Source: Streptomyces pinistramenti
GTDB lineage: Bacteria; Actinomycetota; Actinomycetes; Streptomycetales; Streptomycetaceae
Direction: 5' to 3'
Assembly: GCF_020564935.1 (NCBI RefSeq)
Contig: NZ_JAJCXB010000006.1
Coordinates: 62,001 to 126,000 of the forward strand
Length of the DNA stretch: 64,000 bases
In this document: piece by piece, positions 1 through 8,449 of the stretch
Position numbering within the stretch: the stretch's first letter is position 1
Layout of the letters: every line of letters starts with the position of its first letter
Position numbers and translations under genes: made by a program
The notes under the pieces: generated by a model
Databases searched by the model: none
What the model saw: the letters and a program-made list of their open reading frames with translations, nothing else
What the model was told of the DNA's origin: nothing

Positions 1-412
1 GCTGCTCAAGGAGCGGACCGCGGAAGATCTCTTCGCCTATCTGGTCGTCGAGCGGGCGCTGCTGCCCGACACCTGGGTGAAGGACCTCACCGACTGGGCG
101 GCCGGCCGCGGCTGGACCGTGTCCCTCCAGGGCCGCAAGATCTACGCCGTCCCGAAGCCGCTCACCAAGAGCGCCGCCGTCGCGGAGGTCGTACGCCGCA
201 CGGGGGCCACCGAGGTCCTCGCGGCGGGCGACTCGCTGCTGGACGCCGATCTGCTGCTGGCCGCGGACCGCGGATGGCGGCCGGGCCACGGGGAGTTGGC
301 GGACACCGGCTGGCAGGCCCCGCACGTCACCGCGCTCCCCGCGCGAGGGGCCGCGGCGGGCGAGCAGATCCTGCGCGCCTTCCTGCGGGGCACGGCGGAC
401 CGGGACACCTGA
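1..412 (+). CDS. HAD-like hydrolase, C-terminal part (cut by window edge)
   Basis: The reading frame is open from base 2 to a TGA at 410-412, so the gene starts outside the window. About 136 residues are visible. The segment KPLTKSAAVAEVV followed by AAGDSLLDADLLLAAD resembles the last HAD motifs, with a conserved Lys and then a GDSxxD acidic pair, of a phosphatase or phosphoglycolate-phosphatase-like protein. Similar HAD proteins occur in Streptomyces tellurium-resistance-associated (ter) clusters, but no ter gene is visible here to confirm that. An internal GTG at 77 is in frame but has no ribosome site and is not taken as the start. Substrate unknown. Confidence 0.55.
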   Translation, partial: LLKERTAEDLFAYLVVERALLPDTWVKDLTDWAAGRGWTVSLQGRKIYAVPKPLTKSAAVAEVVRRTGATEVLAAGDSLLDADLLLAADRGWRPGHGELADTGWQAPHVTALPARGAAAGEQILRAFLRGTADRDT

Positions 413-544
413 GCCGAACGGGACCGGGACATTCGGTACTCCCTCGCGGAACGGGCGGCTCCGCTACTCTCGCCGGGGCGGCGCAGCCGGGCCGGTCCGG
501 GAAGGCTTCCGGGGCCGCCGCACGGGATCCAGAGGAGAGCGTCA

Positions 545-1204
545 GTGGCCGAGTCCAAGAGCACGCCGATCACGCCGGAACTGTACGACTACGTGCTGGC
601 CCACAACCCGCCGCTGGATACGGTCCAGCGCGGCCTGGTGGACCTCACGCACGAGCGGTTCCCCGACGCGGCCGGCATGCAGTCGGCGGAGGAACAGGGG
701 CCGCTGCTCGCGTTCCTGGTGCGGCTGACCGGCGCCCGGCACGTCGTCGAGGTGGGCACGTTCACCGGATTCTCGACCCTGTCGATGGCCCGGGCGCTGC
801 CCGCGGACGGCACGCTGGTCGCCTGCGACGTTTCCGAGGAGTGGACGGCGTACGGCCGCGAAGCCTGGGCGAAGGCCGGTGTCGCCGACCGCATCGACCT
901 GCGGATCGCGCCGGCGCTCGAAACGCTGCGGGCGATGCCGCCCGAGCCGCACATCGATCTCGCCTACGTCGACGCGGACAAGGGCGGCTACATCTCCTAC
1001 TGGGAGGAACTGGTGCCGCGGCTGCGGGACGGCGGCGTGATCGTCGCGGACAACGTGCTCTTCCACGGCAAGGCCCCCGACCCCGCGGCGACCGGCAGCG
1101 CCGCGGCGATCAGGGCGTTCAACGAGCACGTGCGGGCGGACGGCCGGATGGAGTCGGTCATGCTCACCGTGGCGGACGGACTCACCGTGGCCCGCAAGCG
1201 CTGA
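545..1204 (+). CDS. SAM-dependent O-methyltransferase, caffeoyl-CoA OMT type
   Basis: This 219-residue protein belongs to the class I, cation-dependent catechol/caffeoyl-CoA O-methyltransferase family. It shows the glycine-rich SAM loop VEVGTFTGFSTL at about residues 68-79, the acidic CDVSEEW stretch near 94-100, and the metal-binding set YVDADKGGY (D143) and VADN (D169, N170). Length and motif spacing match the family. The GTG start has AGAGGAG seven bases upstream. Such enzymes methylate one hydroxyl of a vicinal diol such as catechol. The substrate cannot be told from sequence, and it is monocistronic with a strong hairpin downstream. Confidence 0.88.
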   Translation: MAESKSTPITPELYDYVLAHNPPLDTVQRGLVDLTHERFPDAAGMQSAEEQGPLLAFLVRLTGARHVVEVGTFTGFSTLSMARALPADGTLVACDVSEEWTAYGREAWAKAGVADRIDLRIAPALETLRAMPPEPHIDLAYVDADKGGYISYWEELVPRLRDGGVIVADNVLFHGKAPDPAATGSAAAIRAFNEHVRADGRMESVMLTVADGLTVARKR

Positions 1205-1426
1205 ACCGGGGGCCTGCCGGGGCGACCCGGCCTCGTCCGCGCCGACGGCCTTCACGGCACCGGCCCGGGGCACGTCCCGGGCTGAGCGGACGCGGATCCG
1301 GGGCCCCGGGGACGGCCTCCGTGGCGCAGTGCACGGGACGGCGCGGGCGCGTTCCGGAGCGGTCGGCGGCTCCGTTCCGGGCCGATGTGGATCCGGGCAG
1401 GTCAGCGGGGTACTACGGTGGGAGGT

Positions 1427-1484
1427 GAAGACCTCCGTGTGTGGTGTGTTCCTGGACAGCTCCATCACACCGGAGGTCTTCTTT
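1427..1484 (+). terminator. Rho-independent terminator after the O-methyltransferase
   Basis: An 11-base perfect arm GAAGACCTCCG (1427-1437) pairs with CGGAGGTCTTC (1471-1481). The stem can be extended inward by GTGTG-type pairs, and a short T-run follows on the plus strand. It lies in the 313-base gap between the plus-strand methyltransferase and the minus-strand FmdB gene and may end both transcripts. Nothing else is visible in that gap. Confidence 0.65.
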
Positions 1485-1517
1485 CACGGCCCTCGCCAGG
1501 GTGTGTCCCGACAGGAC

Positions 1518-1727
1518 CTAGCCGCAGCAGCCGCCCCCGCAGCAGCCGCCACCGCCACCGGACGGCGCGGGGGCACTGGCGGAGCCGCCGACGGCGACCG
1601 TGGAGAGCAGCTTCACGGTGTCCTCGTGCCCATCGGGGCAGAGGGCAGGGGCGGACGATTCGGCCATCGGCCGGTTCAGCTCGAAGGTGACGTCACAGGG
1701 GCGGCACCGGTATTCGTAGCGAGGCAT
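1518..1727 (-). CDS. FmdB-family zinc-ribbon protein
   Basis: A 69-residue protein starting MPRYEYRCRPC, the classic N-terminus of FmdB/CxxC zinc-ribbon regulators, with a second cysteine in ALCPDGH. The usual second CxxC is incomplete: the knuckle is CRPC then a lone C-P-D-G-H, so zinc may be bound by C, C, C and H. The C-terminus is a glycine-rich tail ending in two Cys-Cys pairs (GGCCGGGCCG), as in many actinobacterial copies. ATG at 1727 is preferred because the protein aligns from MPRYEY; an in-frame GTG lies two codons upstream. It sits 17 bases beyond the end of the kinase gene and may be read with it. Function unproven. Confidence 0.8.
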   Translation of the reverse strand: MPRYEYRCRPCDVTFELNRPMAESSAPALCPDGHEDTVKLLSTVAVGGSASAPAPSGGGGGCCGGGCCG

Positions 1728-1750
1728 GGCCACAGATTAGCCGGGGCCGG

Positions 1751-2734
1751 TCACCGCACGACGGTGCCGGGCGGTGCGCCCAGCATGCTCAGCTCCGCGC
1801 GGGTCGGAGCGCCCTCCCAGTCGCCGTGCGAGGCCACCGCGAAGGCGCCGGTGGTCACGGCCCGTTCGAGGCGCTCGTCCAGACCGGCGCCGTCCAGCAG
1901 GGCGGAGAGGTAGCCGGCGACGAAGGCGTCGCCCGCGCCGACCGGATCCACCGCCCGCACCGGTATCGCCGGGCGGTGCAGCGAGCCGTCGGAGGCGAAG
2001 GCCGTCGCCCCGTCGGCGCCGAGTTTCACCACGACCTCGCCGGCGCCCAGCGCCCGCAACGCCTCGGCCTGCGCCGCGAGGCTCGTGGCGGAGTCGCCCG
2101 ATGGGGAGCCGGCCGTCGGGGGCAGACAGAGCGGCAGCTCGTCGTCGGATGCGATCAGGACGTCCGCGTACGGAACCCAGGCCCGCATCACCCGCGCCGC
2201 CTCCTGCCGACTCCACAGGCGGGCACGGAAGTTGACGTCGAGGCAGACCAGCGAGCCGTGCTGCCCGGCCAGTTGGAGCGCGGTGTCCGCCGCCGCACGG
2301 GCCTCGGGGCTGAGCGCAGGGGTGATGCCGGTGAGGTGCAGCACGCCCGGCGGGGCCGTGCGGAAGGCCCGCTCGACGGCCTCGGCCCGGAGCCGGGAGC
2401 CGGCCGAGCCCGCGCGGTAGTAATGCACCCGCGTCACCTCCGGCAGCCGGGGCTCGAAGAGCAGCAGACCGGTCGGCGCACCGGAATCGGTCGCGGCCCC
2501 GGACACGTCCACCCCCTCGGCGCGCAGCGTCCGCAGCACGAGCTGCCCCGCCTCGTCCTCGCCGACCGCCCCCGCCCAGCGCACCTCGTGGCCGAGGCGA
2601 GTCAGGCCGATCGCGACGTTGCTCTCCGCGCCGGCCACGGAGACCGCCATCGTGCCGCCGAGCTTCAGCGGGCCGCTGCCGCGCAGCGCCACCATGGTCT
2701 CGCCGAAGGTGAAGACGTCCGGGCGCTCCCTCAT
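1751..2734 (-). CDS. PfkB-family sugar kinase, probable 2-keto-3-deoxygalactonate (KDGal/KDG) kinase
   Basis: A 327-residue ribokinase-fold enzyme. The N-terminal FTFGETMVALRG with GGTMAVSVAGAESNVAIGLTR is the substrate-binding half. DPVGAGDAFVAGYL near residue 268 is the PfkB signature with the anion hole and the catalytic Asp of GAGD. By position it should phosphorylate 2-keto-3-deoxy-D-galactonate made by the DgoD-like enzyme, giving the aldolase substrate. The classical enterobacterial DgoK belongs to a different (ASKHA) fold, so this is an analogous kinase of KdgK type. ATG at 2734 overlaps the aldolase stop as ATGA, indicating translational coupling; a GTG nine bases upstream is the alternative start. 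Confidence 0.82.
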   Translation of the reverse strand: MRERPDVFTFGETMVALRGSGPLKLGGTMAVSVAGAESNVAIGLTRLGHEVRWAGAVGEDEAGQLVLRTLRAEGVDVSGAATDSGAPTGLLLFEPRLPEVTRVHYYRAGSAGSRLRAEAVERAFRTAPPGVLHLTGITPALSPEARAAADTALQLAGQHGSLVCLDVNFRARLWSRQEAARVMRAWVPYADVLIASDDELPLCLPPTAGSPSGDSATSLAAQAEALRALGAGEVVVKLGADGATAFASDGSLHRPAIPVRAVDPVGAGDAFVAGYLSALLDGAGLDERLERAVTTGAFAVASHGDWEGAPTRAELSMLGAPPGTVVR

Positions 2735-3351
2735 CCTGCGCACACCGCCGTGAACTCCGCGGCACGACGGCGCAGACCGGCAAGATCGCCGCCGTCCGCC
2801 GCATCGCCGATCAACGGTGACCCGACGCCGACCGCCACCGCCCCGGCGTCGAGATAGGCGCGCGCCGCGGTCGCGTCCACCCCGCCGACGGGGACGAACG
2901 GCAGCCCGGGGAACGGCGCACGGAGCGCCTTCAGATAGGCCGGCCCGCCGACCGCCGCAGGGAACAGCTTCAGCGCCGTCACGCCCAGCGCATCCGCGGC
3001 GATCACCTCGGACGGCGTCAGCACCCCGGCGAGCACCGGCAGCCCCAGCCGCACGGACTCTTCGGCCCCGGCCCCGAGGCCGGGCGTGACCAGCAGATTC
3101 GCGCCCGCGTCGGCGGCGTCCCGGGCGTCCTGCGCGGTCAGCACCGTGCCGGCACCGAGCCAGGCGGCGTCGCCCAGTTCGGCCCGCGCCCGCCGGATGA
3201 CGCCGAGCGCGCCGGCCCCGCTGAGCGAGACCTCGATCAGCGGGATCCCGGCCTCCGCCAAGGTCATGACCGTACGGAACGACGCCTCGGCGTCCTGTCC
3301 GCGAATGATGGCCACCAGCCGCTCGGTGCCGAGCGCCGCGTGGAAGTCCAT
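2731..3351 (-). CDS. 2-dehydro-3-deoxy-6-phosphogalactonate/gluconate aldolase
   Basis: A 206-residue class I aldolase of the Eda/DgoA TIM-barrel family. The Schiff-base lysine is in VTALKLFPA, the catalytic glutamate in PLIEVSL, and GAGTVLT, PVGGVDA and GVGSPL form the phosphate cup. The E. coli Eda motif EVTLRT is here EVSLSG: the substrate-binding Arg is absent, as in DgoA, which favours the phosphogalactonate substrate. It would split the phosphorylated acid into pyruvate and glyceraldehyde 3-phosphate. The ATG at 3351 is where homology begins. It lies 118 bases after dgoD and is coupled to the kinase. Confidence 0.83.
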   Translation of the reverse strand: MDFHAALGTERLVAIIRGQDAEASFRTVMTLAEAGIPLIEVSLSGAGALGVIRRARAELGDAAWLGAGTVLTAQDARDAADAGANLLVTPGLGAGAEESVRLGLPVLAGVLTPSEVIAADALGVTALKLFPAAVGGPAYLKALRAPFPGLPFVPVGGVDATAARAYLDAGAVAVGVGSPLIGDAADGGDLAGLRRRAAEFTAVCAG

Positions 3352-3469
3352 GGTCCGGCTCCTGCCTTCTCTCCTGCTCCCGGCACCGGTGAGCTGCGCG
3401 GGTCGTGCGGGGTGTGGGTGTGGTGGATGTCGGTCTGTGCCTGCGTCCGGGGGCTTCCGGCCCGGTGCG

Positions 3470-4615
3470 TCACCATTCGGCGAACGCCCCGTCCTCGTAC
3501 CGCCAGACGGGATTGCGCCAGGCATGGCCCTTCGCGTCGGCCGCGCGTACGGCGGACTCGTCCACCTCGACGCCGAGCCCCGGCCGGTCGGTCCGCAGCA
3601 GTGACCCGCCACGGAAGCGGAACGGCTCCGGGTCCGCGACGTAGTCCAGCAGTTCGGCGCCCTTGTTGTAGTGAATGCCGATGGACTGCTCCTGGATGAG
3701 GAAGTTCGGCGTGGTGAAGGCGACTTGGAGGCTGGCGGCGAGCGCGACCGGGCCGAGCGGGCAGTGCGGGGCGAGCTGGGCGCCGTAGGTCTCGGCGAGG
3801 GCGGCGATCCGGCGGAGTTCGGAGATGCCGCCCGCGTGCGAGATGTCCGGCTGCACGATTGCCACCCCCGCCTCCAGTGGTGCCAGGAACTCCCGTCTGC
3901 TGAAGAGGCGTTCCCCCAGCGCCAGCGGGATGTTGGAGGCGTTGACGAGGTCCGGTACGGCGTGCATCTGCTCCGAGAGGACGGGCTCCTCGACGAACAT
4001 CGGCGCATACGGGGCGAGCAGCGGCAGCAGCCGGCGGGCGTTGGCGGGGGAGACCCGGCCGTGGAAGTCGAGCCCGAAGTCCCGTTCCTCGCCGAGCGTT
4101 TCGCGCGCGGTCTCGGCGCGCAGCAGACACTCCCGTATCTCCGCGCGGGTGGCCACCGGAGTCATGCGGCCGCAGCCGTTCATCTTGACGGCGGTGAATC
4201 CGGCCTCGATCTGCGCGGACAGTGCGTCCCGGATCGCCCGTGGCTCATCGCCCCCCACCCATGCGTAGGCCCGGATCTTCTCGCGCACCGGGCCGCCGAG
4301 CAGCTGGTAGACGGGCAGCCCGTGCCGCTTGCCCTTGATGTCCCACAGCGCCTGATCAAGGCCGGCGACGGCGGACGACAGCACCGGGCCGCCCCGGTAG
4401 AACCCGCCCTTGGTCATCACCTGCCAGTGGTCCTCGATACGTGCCGGATCCTGGCCCAGCAGGTATTCGGCCAGCACCTCCACGGCCGCCCGCACGGGTT
4501 CCGCCCGCCCTTCGACCACGGGCTCGCCCCAGCCGACCAGGCCCTCGTCGGTCTCCACGCGCACGAACATCCAGCGCGGCGGGGCGAGGAACGTCTCGAT
4601 GCGGCTGATCTTCAT
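3470..4615 (-). CDS. dgoD: D-galactonate dehydratase (enolase superfamily)
   Basis: A 381-residue member of the mandelate racemase/muconate lactonizing group, the same length as E. coli DgoD. DgoD-specific blocks are visible in order: MKISRIETF, NGCGRM (capping region), GLDFHGRV with the Asp ligand and general-acid His, FVEEPV (second ligand), ALGERLF (third ligand), QPDISHAGGI, LAPHCPLGP with the catalytic His, and QSIGIHYNKGAELLDYV. It removes water from D-galactonate to give 2-keto-3-deoxygalactonate. First enzyme gene of the operon, downstream of its GntR regulator. Confidence 0.93.
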   Translation of the reverse strand: MKISRIETFLAPPRWMFVRVETDEGLVGWGEPVVEGRAEPVRAAVEVLAEYLLGQDPARIEDHWQVMTKGGFYRGGPVLSSAVAGLDQALWDIKGKRHGLPVYQLLGGPVREKIRAYAWVGGDEPRAIRDALSAQIEAGFTAVKMNGCGRMTPVATRAEIRECLLRAETARETLGEERDFGLDFHGRVSPANARRLLPLLAPYAPMFVEEPVLSEQMHAVPDLVNASNIPLALGERLFSRREFLAPLEAGVAIVQPDISHAGGISELRRIAALAETYGAQLAPHCPLGPVALAASLQVAFTTPNFLIQEQSIGIHYNKGAELLDYVADPEPFRFRGGSLLRTDRPGLGVEVDESAVRAADAKGHAWRNPVWRYEDGAFAEW

Positions 4616-4737
4616 GGGGCGGCCGTCCTTTCCTCCCGGCGCTGTGCACCGGCTCTGCACCTTTTCGTCTTCGTCTGCGTAGTCCGTCTGCGTTGCGGGG
4701 GAAGCCGGGAGGCCGGGGCGCCGGATGCCGCGTTCCG

Positions 4738-5436
4738 TCAGGGGTGGTCGCGGCCGGACATGTCGAGCAGCGCGTGCATCGACAGGGATGCGCCCTCGGC
4801 GTCCCGGCCGCGTATGGACTCGACGACCTCGGCGTGCGAGGGGTGCGGATGCTCGAACGCGCCGGCGTGCACCGTGCGGTCGCGCTGGATCAGTACGGGC
4901 ACGATCACCCGGTACATCTGCGCGTAGAAGCGGTTGTGCGAGGCGGCCAGCAGCGCCGTGTGGAACGAGGCGTCGGCGCGCACGAGCAGCACGGGATCGC
5001 TGTCGGTCGCGGCCATCGCGCTGAGCGCCGCGTCGAGCGAGTCGAGGTCGGCTTCGGTACGGTGCCGCGCGGCCAGCGCGGCGGCGGCCGGCTCTATTGA
5101 GCGGCGCAGGGTCAGCAGCTCGGCGAAGAAACCGGGCGAGGCGCCCGCCGCCAGCTTCCAGCGCAGGACGTCGCTGTCGAGCAGATTCCACTGCTCCTGG
5201 GGACGGACGAAGGTGCCGCGCTTCTGCCGTGCGTCCAGGAGGCCCTTGGTGGTCAGCACCTTTATGGCCTCGCGCAGCACGGTCTGGCTGACGTCCAGCT
5301 CGGCCATCAGGTCCCGCAGGTCGATCGTGTCACCCACGCCGTACGTTCCGTTGAAGATCCGCTTCGCCAGCGCCTCCACCGCCACGGCATGCACCCCGCG
5401 CCCCGCGTACGCGGCGGAACCTGTGGACTGCGGCAT
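4738..5436 (-). CDS. dgoR: GntR/FadR-subfamily repressor of the galactonate operon
   Basis: 232 residues from the ATG at 5436, which has a GGAGGGGG ribosome site. The N-terminal winged helix (IFNGTYGVGDTIDLRDL, then DVSQTVLREAIKVL) is the GntR DNA-binding domain. The helical remainder is an FCD ligand domain (FFAELLTLRRSIEPAAA, HTALLAAS, HAEVVESIRGRD) with His and Asp residues typical of metal/ligand sites. By analogy with E. coli DgoR it would repress the operon until galactonate binds. It is the first gene of the leftward unit and is followed by dgoD after 122 bases. Confidence 0.85.
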   Translation of the reverse strand: MPQSTGSAAYAGRGVHAVAVEALAKRIFNGTYGVGDTIDLRDLMAELDVSQTVLREAIKVLTTKGLLDARQKRGTFVRPQEQWNLLDSDVLRWKLAAGASPGFFAELLTLRRSIEPAAAALAARHRTEADLDSLDAALSAMAATDSDPVLLVRADASFHTALLAASHNRFYAQMYRVIVPVLIQRDRTVHAGAFEHPHPSHAEVVESIRGRDAEGASLSMHALLDMSGRDHP

Positions 5437-5504
5437 CTCGTCCCCACCCCCTCCGGTCGTGCCGATCTCTCCGTGGCAGCCGCTTCCGCTTCCGTCACGC
5501 CTCC

Positions 5505-5534
5505 AGATTCGCACAAGAAATAGTTAATTAGCAA
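5505..5534 (-). promoter_or_regulatory. Probable promoter/operator of the galactonate operon
   Basis: On the minus strand TTGCTA (5534-5529) and GAATCT (5510-5505) are separated by 18 bases. The spacer and upstream bases (to about 5542) are strikingly AT-rich for this genome and contain TAGTTAATTAGC, a near-palindrome around TAATTA. The predicted transcript start is about 60 bases before dgoR. The AT-rich palindrome is a candidate GntR-family operator. Confidence 0.55.
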
Positions 5535-5685
5535 TTGTTTTCGAGATGGAGAGAAGTGAAGGGCAGATGCCGGGACGCCGGGCCGAGCACCGGCCGCCGA
5601 CCGGCCACGGAGCAGCAGAAGGGCGCACCGCCGGCAGATCCACCCGCCGTGATGCGCCCTTCCCCCGGGAGACCGGGATCGCGCC

Positions 5686-6426
5686 CTAACCGCCCGCCCG
5701 CCCCTCGCCGCCGCGGTGTCCCCCCGGCTCGATCCGCCCCCGGGCCGTGCCCTGGTGTGGTGTCGCCTCCTCGCCGGGCGTCGCGCCGGACTGGATTTTG
5801 TCGAGCGCGGCCTGCCGGGCGGCCGCGGCACCGGTGGCGGGGTGCATCCGTTCACGGGCCATCCGCTGGACCACCTCGGGATGGCGGGCCCGCCAGTACG
5901 GGTTGTCGTGCGACAGCCCGCCGCTGACCCGGCCGTACATCCCGAACACCAGCAGCATCAGGCCCACCACGAAGCTGAACAGCACGTTCTGGATCTTGAA
6001 CGCGAGGAAGTTCGCATCGGTTTGGAGCAGTGCCAGATTCACGAAACCGCTCAGCAGGAACAGGCCGCCCAGCACGGTGTTGAGGGTGGAGGCGAAATTC
6101 CCGCCGATCACCATGCCGGCGAAGAGCACCACGCCCACGACGATGGACAGGACGCTCAGCGAACCGTTGGCGTTGAGTCCGGCGACGCTGGCGCCACCGG
6201 TGTCGAAGAAGCCGATCCTGTCGATCAGGCCGAGGATGCCGAACGCGACCAGGGCGAGGCCCATCAGGCCCGCACCGATGCGGTAGACCTTGCTGAGCCG
6301 GTGGTCCGTCGGCAGATGCTCGTCGAGACGGGTGTGGCGCAGTTTGCCCCCGCGGAACAGGTTCGAGGGCCCGCGCAGGCCGTGCGGCCCCACCCTCGGT
6401 GTTCCGGTAGCTCCAGTGGTGGCCAT
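5686..6426 (-). CDS. DUF4383-type membrane protein
   Basis: 246 residues: a soluble N-terminus of about 45 residues, four hydrophobic helices (GLMGLALVAFGILGLI, VLSIVVGVVLFAGMVIG, LGGLFLLSGFVNLALL, VLFSFVVGLMLLVFGMYG), then a charged, Gln/Arg-rich cytoplasmic tail. Helix number and the RIGFFDTGG loop fit DUF4383 proteins of actinobacteria. Function unknown. It is monocistronic and shares no obvious operon with neighbours. Confidence 0.7.
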   Translation of the reverse strand: MATTGATGTPRVGPHGLRGPSNLFRGGKLRHTRLDEHLPTDHRLSKVYRIGAGLMGLALVAFGILGLIDRIGFFDTGGASVAGLNANGSLSVLSIVVGVVLFAGMVIGGNFASTLNTVLGGLFLLSGFVNLALLQTDANFLAFKIQNVLFSFVVGLMLLVFGMYGRVSGGLSHDNPYWRARHPEVVQRMARERMHPATGAAAARQAALDKIQSGATPGEEATPHQGTARGRIEPGGHRGGEGRAGG

Positions 6427-6550
6427 GTCCGGCCTCCCTCGCGCAGATGTGCCGCCTGGGCCCTACTCCACTCCAGGATCCGCCGGTATGCGGTGCCGCG
6501 CCAACGCGCCGTCCCTCGGCCCGCGACCCCGCCCCCGGTCCTCCGGCCGC

Positions 6551-7930
6551 TCAGGCGCCCGTGCCGCCCCGTTCCTCCCGGATCTCCTGCACCACCCGTG
6601 CCGCGGTCGCGCGCACCGCCTCGGTCTCCGTCAGGAAGTGCCACCAGTCCGGATGCCGGCCCTCCAGGCCCGCGACCGCACGGTCGAGCCGCGCCACCGC
6701 GTCGTCCAAGGGTCGGGCGTGCCGGGGGTCGGGGGTGCTGCGTCCGGACATCGCAAGCCGCTGGGCGTCCCGGACGGCGAAGCGCGTACGGTCCACCTCC
6801 TGCTGCCGGTCGAACGACACCGCATCCAGCCGCTGCAGGCGGTCGGCGGCCGTCGAAACCGCCTCGCCCGTGGTGTCGAGGAGCGCACGGACCGTCGCCA
6901 GCAGGCTCGTCGCGTCCGCCCACCGCTGCTCGTCCCGCGCCTGCTGGGCCTCGCGCAGTTTCACCTCGGCCTGCCGTACGGACTGCGCCGCCTGCTCCGG
7001 TACGTGCTGGAGGTCCTGCCAGCAGGCCGCGCTGTAGCGCCGCCGCAGTTCGCTGAGCACCGGATCGACCTGCCCGGCACGGGTCGTGATCGCCTGCGCG
7101 CGGGTCCGCAGCGACACCAGCCGCTTGTCGATCTCCGCGGCACGCTCCGGCAGCCGCTCGGCCTCCGCCCGCAGCTCCTCGGCCTTGCGCAGCACGTCGT
7201 CGGCGCGCCGGATCGTCTCCTGCACGCCGTGCCGGCCCGCGCCTTCGTTGAGCTTGGTCAGCTCCGGCGCGAGCGACGCCAGCCGCGCCGCGAGATCGTC
7301 CGCCTTCAGCCCCTTCGCGCGCACCGCGTCCAGCGCATTGCTCGCCGCGAGCAGTCCCTGTCTGCCCCGTTCGACGGCCGGAGCCAGCCGGGCCAGCTGC
7401 GTCTCCGCGGTCTGCAACAGCGGCCCCAGCCCCTGCGCGAACCGTTCGAGATCGCCCTTGACGCGCTCCAGCTCCTCCTTGGCCCGCGTCAGATCGGCCC
7501 GCGCACGGCCGGCCGCCGCGCTGTCCAGATCGTCGCGGTCCAGGTCATGGGTGTCCACGGCGGCGATGTAGCCCTGGCTGACCTCGTCGATCCGGTGGCC
7601 GAACGCCTGGTACTCCTCGGCGGCCTTCCTGGCCCGCGGGGAATTGTCGACCGCGGTGATGGTCTCTATCGAGATCCGCAGGTCGCGCTGCGCGGTGTCC
7701 AGCTCGTAGAACGCCGCCGCGGCGGCGTCCTTCGCGGCCTGCGCATCCGCCCGCTGCCCGTCCCCGCGCCCGAACCAGCGCCGCGTACCGCCCCCGGCGA
7801 ACGCCGCCGGAACCGCCGCCACCAGCAACGGCAACGGCAGCAGCGCGAGCGCCACCAGATCACGGACCGGCCCCCCGCGGGCCCGACGGCGTGCTCGCTG
7901 CTCGTGCGGCTGCGTGTGTGTCGCCGTCAC
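6551..7930 (-). CDS. Membrane-anchored coiled-coil protein, function unknown
   Basis: 459 residues. An Arg-rich cytoplasmic N-terminus (RARRRARGG) precedes a single hydrophobic segment (LVALALLPLPLLVAAVPAAF, about residues 25-46). The rest is almost wholly alpha-helical, with heptad-like Leu/Ala spacing and many Glu/Arg (DLTRAKEELERVKGDLERF, ADDVLRKAEELRAEAERL). I recognise no catalytic motif. The pattern resembles conserved Streptomyces surface or septal coiled-coil proteins such as EzrA-like spacers, but that is only resemblance. No operon partner. Confidence 0.6.
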   Translation of the reverse strand: MTATHTQPHEQRARRRARGGPVRDLVALALLPLPLLVAAVPAAFAGGGTRRWFGRGDGQRADAQAAKDAAAAAFYELDTAQRDLRISIETITAVDNSPRARKAAEEYQAFGHRIDEVSQGYIAAVDTHDLDRDDLDSAAAGRARADLTRAKEELERVKGDLERFAQGLGPLLQTAETQLARLAPAVERGRQGLLAASNALDAVRAKGLKADDLAARLASLAPELTKLNEGAGRHGVQETIRRADDVLRKAEELRAEAERLPERAAEIDKRLVSLRTRAQAITTRAGQVDPVLSELRRRYSAACWQDLQHVPEQAAQSVRQAEVKLREAQQARDEQRWADATSLLATVRALLDTTGEAVSTAADRLQRLDAVSFDRQQEVDRTRFAVRDAQRLAMSGRSTPDPRHARPLDDAVARLDRAVAGLEGRHPDWWHFLTETEAVRATAARVVQEIREERGGTGA

Positions 7931-8028
7931 ATCCCTCTCCCGATCGGATCGCCCCAGAACCGACTGTCATTCTCCCACCCGGGAGAAACGAACACACCGG
8001 CCGGTAAGTTCGCGATTCACCCACTGGC

Positions 8029-8059
8029 TTGCAGTTCAGCCCCGACGGCAAGGTACTCT
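8029..8059 (+). promoter_or_regulatory. Promoter of tRNA-Val
   Basis: TTGCAG (8029-8034) and TACTCT (8054-8059) are 19 bases apart and end 13 bases before the mature tRNA, a usual arrangement for actinobacterial tRNA promoters. Confidence 0.5.
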
Positions 8060-8072
8060 GTCGGCTCGACCA

Positions 8073-8144
8073 GGGCGCATAGCTCAGCGGTAGAGCGCTG
8101 CTCTTACAAAGCAGATGTCGGCGGTTCGAATCCGTCTGTGCCCA
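8073..8144 (+). tRNA. tRNA-Val (anticodon TAC)
   Basis: A 72-base cloverleaf. Acceptor GGGCGCA pairs with TGTGCCC (one G-T pair), the D arm is AGCTCAGCGGTAGAGC, the anticodon stem CTGCT/AGCAG encloses loop CTTACAA with anticodon TAC, and the T arm contains GGTTCGAATC. CCA is not encoded. It reads GUA codons, rare in this GC-rich genome. Confidence 0.96.
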
Positions 8145-8170
8145 CCGCGCTGAACAGCGCACATGCAGGT

Positions 8171-8207
8171 AATGGCCTTCCGGAGCGGTATTCGGGAGGC
8201 CATTTTT
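8171..8207 (+). terminator. Rho-independent terminator after tRNA-Val
   Basis: A 12-base stem (8171-8182 with 8193-8204, one G-T pair) is followed by TTTTT. A smaller GCGCT/AGCGC hairpin lies directly after the tRNA at 8147-8160. Confidence 0.8.
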
Positions 8208-8449
8208 GCTGCTCTGGGAGATGGCGGGGGGAAGCGGCGGCCGCCCTGTTGTGCCGGGTTCCGGCAGGTTCGTGTTGAGGCAGGTTTCCTGTGTCCCTCC
8301 CTTCCGTGTGCCGGGTGGTGGAGCGCCCAAGGTGGCGGGGTCCGGAGGGGCGGGATGGTGGCGCGTACGAGATGTCAGGTACACGTAGTCCTGGTAATCT
8401 TTGACTAGGCATCAGTGGATGAGCCACGCGCGCACCACGGGGGGTAGCG

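Noticed and set aside
8073..8207. tRNA-Val as an integration (att) site
   Set aside because: No integrase gene and no second copy of the tRNA 3-prime end seen in the window.
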